Assembly: GCA_021464525.1 (NCBI GenBank) | Contig: JADRCO010000945.1 | Span: 1-24,315, forward strand | Origin: Rhizophagus sp. LPA8_4_AMF | Taxonomy: Eukaryota > Glomeromycota > Glomeromycetes > Glomerales > Glomeraceae | Reading direction: 5' to 3' | DNA: 24,315 bases | Shown here: positions 22,720 to 24,315 of the stretch, piece by piece | How the letters are laid out: each line of letters starts with the position of its first letter | Position numbering within the stretch: position 1 is the stretch's first letter | The notes under the pieces: generated by a model | What the model was told of the DNA's origin: nothing | What the model saw: only the letters and a program-made list of their open reading frames with translations | Database searches by the model: none | Position numbers and translations under genes: made by a program

Positions 22720-24315
22720 ATGTCATCTCAAAATGATGATAATTGTGAAAGCTGTGATAAAATATATACAAGTATTTCTTTTAAATGGTGTAAACCATGT
22801 GTAATAAATAATTTAAAGAAAAATTTCGCAAACTGGACTAGCGGAAATGAAAAAATTGATAATTTTATTCAAAAAATGCAATTAAAAATAGTAAGTTATC
22901 GTAATGTAATTGTTGAATGGATACCTTATGACCAATTCAATAGCGTTAAGAAAATCAACGAAAATGGTCTTTCTACAGCAATATGGAAGAATGGTCCATT
23001 AGAATGTAATGATGAAGAAAGAATACGTAAAAGAATACCTAATAAAGAAGTTACTTTAAAATGCTTGAATCATTCACAAAATGTTATTAATGACTTTTCA
23101 AATGAGGTACAAAACTTATATTTTTTTTTGTAATTTAGTCTTTAAAGTACTTTTATTATAACATCGTTTATCTTAACAGGTTAAAGCATATTCCATTAAA
23201 GAATATGAAAATGATATTCCTATAATATATGGAATATCCCAAAACCTAGATACAAAAGATTATGTTATAGTACTTAATAATAGTTATTGCAAAGAATGTG
23301 GTGAAATATATACAAATATACGTTATAAATTGTGTAGACCATTTCAAATAAATAATTTAAAGCAAAATTTTGTAAACTGGACCAGTGGAAATGAAAAAAT
23401 TGATAATTTTATTCAAAAAATGCAGTTAAAAATTGATAGATATAACGATATAATTGTTGATTGAATACCTTATGACCAATTCAATAACGTTAAGAAAATA
23501 ACCAAAAATGGTCTTTCTACAGCAATATGGAAGAATGGTTCATTAGAATATATTTATGAGGAAAGAATATGTAAAAGAATACCTAATAAAGAAGTTACTT
23601 TAAAATGCTTGAATCATTCACAAAATGTTATTAATGACTTTTCAAATGAGGTACAGAACTTATATTTTTTTTGTAATTTAGTCTTTAAAGTACTTTTATT
23701 ATAACATCTCTTATATTAACAGGTTAAAGCATATTCCATTAAAAGAGATGAATATAATATTCCTAAAATATATGGAATATCCCAAAATCCAGATACAAAA
23801 GATTATATTATAGTTCTTGATGATTATTGTGAAAATTGTGGTGAAATATTCACAAATATGCATTATAAATGGTGTAAACTATGTCATATTAAACAAAATT
23901 TTACAAACTGGACTAGTGGAAATGAAAATATTGATAATTTTATTCAAGAAATGCAATTAAAAATTGAAAGATATAATGATATAATTGTTGAATGGATACC
24001 TTATGACCAATTTAATATTATTAAAGAAATAAGCAAAGATGATTCTGCTAGAGTATATTTGGCAATATGGAAGAATGGTTTATTAGAATATAATTATCAA
24101 GAAAAGAAATATGAAAGAAATTCTGATAAAGAAGTCACTTTAAAATTCTTAAATAAATCACAAAATGTTATTAATGACCTTTCAAATGAGGTACGAAACT
24201 TGTATTTTTTTTATAATTTAGTCTTTAAAGTACTTTTATTATAACATCTTTTATATTAATAGGTTAAAGCATATTCCATTAAAAGAGATGAATATAATAT
24301 TCCTAAAATATATGG
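22720..24315 (+). CDS. Second module-array kinase, 5' part, exon 2 has an in-frame stop
   Basis: Exons 22720-23106, 23180-23650 and 23723-24190, and the start of a fourth at 24263, are joined by phase-0 GT-AG introns of 72-73 bp that closely match those of the 7040 gene. Unit 1 has C9/C12/C24/C27, NWTSGNEKID, VEWIPYDQF and a KNGL-type degenerate glycine loop. Unit 2 reads VD-stop (TGA 23462-23464) where others read VEWIP, and has also lost two conserved residues of its second Cys pair (KLCRPF instead of KWCKPC). Unit 3 is open, with the KDD-SARVY loop type and Phe replacing Cys after the beta3 Lys. No complete N-lobe or C-lobe is reached before the window ends. It is a pseudogene, unless exon 2 is skipped, which would keep the frame. 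Confidence 0.65.
22720..24315 (+). repeat. Tandem exon-intron array, at least three units (copy 2)
   Basis: The MQLKI codons fall at 22876, 23420 and 23951, giving periods of 544 and 531 bp. The first 53 bp of exon 4 (24263-24315) are identical to the first 53 bp of exon 3 (23723-23775), so the last visible unit boundary is very young. The array continues beyond the window. Confidence 0.9.

Noticed and set aside
22509-22736. 75-codon ORF overlapping the second array gene start
   Set aside because: It lies in the duplicated 5' flank, is not conserved as a frame in the first flank, and runs into the poly-A/T leader.
1-24315. tRNA or rRNA genes
   Set aside because: I saw no cloverleaf-compatible stretch with a GGTTCRA-type T-arm and no rRNA-like GC-rich conserved core.
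1-24315. Retroviral, LTR or other capsid-bearing element
   Set aside because: No reverse transcriptase, integrase or capsid-like reading frame and no long direct terminal repeats were seen.

Overview
This is a very AT-rich eukaryotic window with short spliceosomal introns of about 60-85 bp, long gene-poor AT stretches, small inverted-repeat elements and four kinase loci of one lineage-expanded type. The kinases share a Cys-rich N-terminus, an 'NWTSGNxxID' block, an 'EWIPYxQF' block just before the kinase domain, and a C-terminal 'HPxAIYTSR' tail. From memory of the family, this points to an arbuscular mycorrhizal fungus close to Rhizophagus, whose genomes carry hundreds of TKL-like kinases. 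No database search was possible, so the organism call is an inference.

Layout. Positions 1-6030 hold no gene I can support. They contain several short palindromic or MITE-like elements. Positions 6030-10002 hold the main gene, an apparently intact five-exon kinase on the + strand. Its first four exons repeat one module: a Cys4 zinc-knuckle-like motif, then the linker, then a kinase N-lobe. Only the last N-lobe, joined to the single C-lobe in exon 5, looks canonical. A decayed copy of the gene's 3' end lies just downstream, at about 10258-10450. Positions 10460-13400 are gene-free, with one clear long-TIR element at 11677-11859. Positions 13400-14806 (- strand) are a heavily decayed kinase pseudogene that has lost its catalytic loop. 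Positions 16310-18646 (- strand) are a nearly complete four-exon kinase with an extended Cys-rich N-terminus, disrupted three times. Positions 18647-21845 are gene-free apart from a GGTGA/TCACC palindrome cluster. From about 21845 to the window edge lies a second copy of the module-array gene, including its 5' flank. It runs off the window in exon 4 and has an in-frame stop in exon 2.

The most striking feature is the pair of module-array kinases. Each repeat runs from the middle of one N-lobe (the alphaC Glu) to the same point in the next, contains one intron per unit, and is bounded by phase-0 splice sites. The predicted protein is therefore a string of zinc-knuckle plus partial or degenerate N-lobes ahead of one complete kinase. 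Every internal exon could be skipped without losing frame. The two arrays carry the same two N-lobe subtypes in different order, and the near-identical introns indicate recent expansion by unequal exchange. The locus 1 promoter region also carries a 172-bp MITE with a TA duplication. Its clean empty site is visible in the paralogous flank at 22.1 kb.
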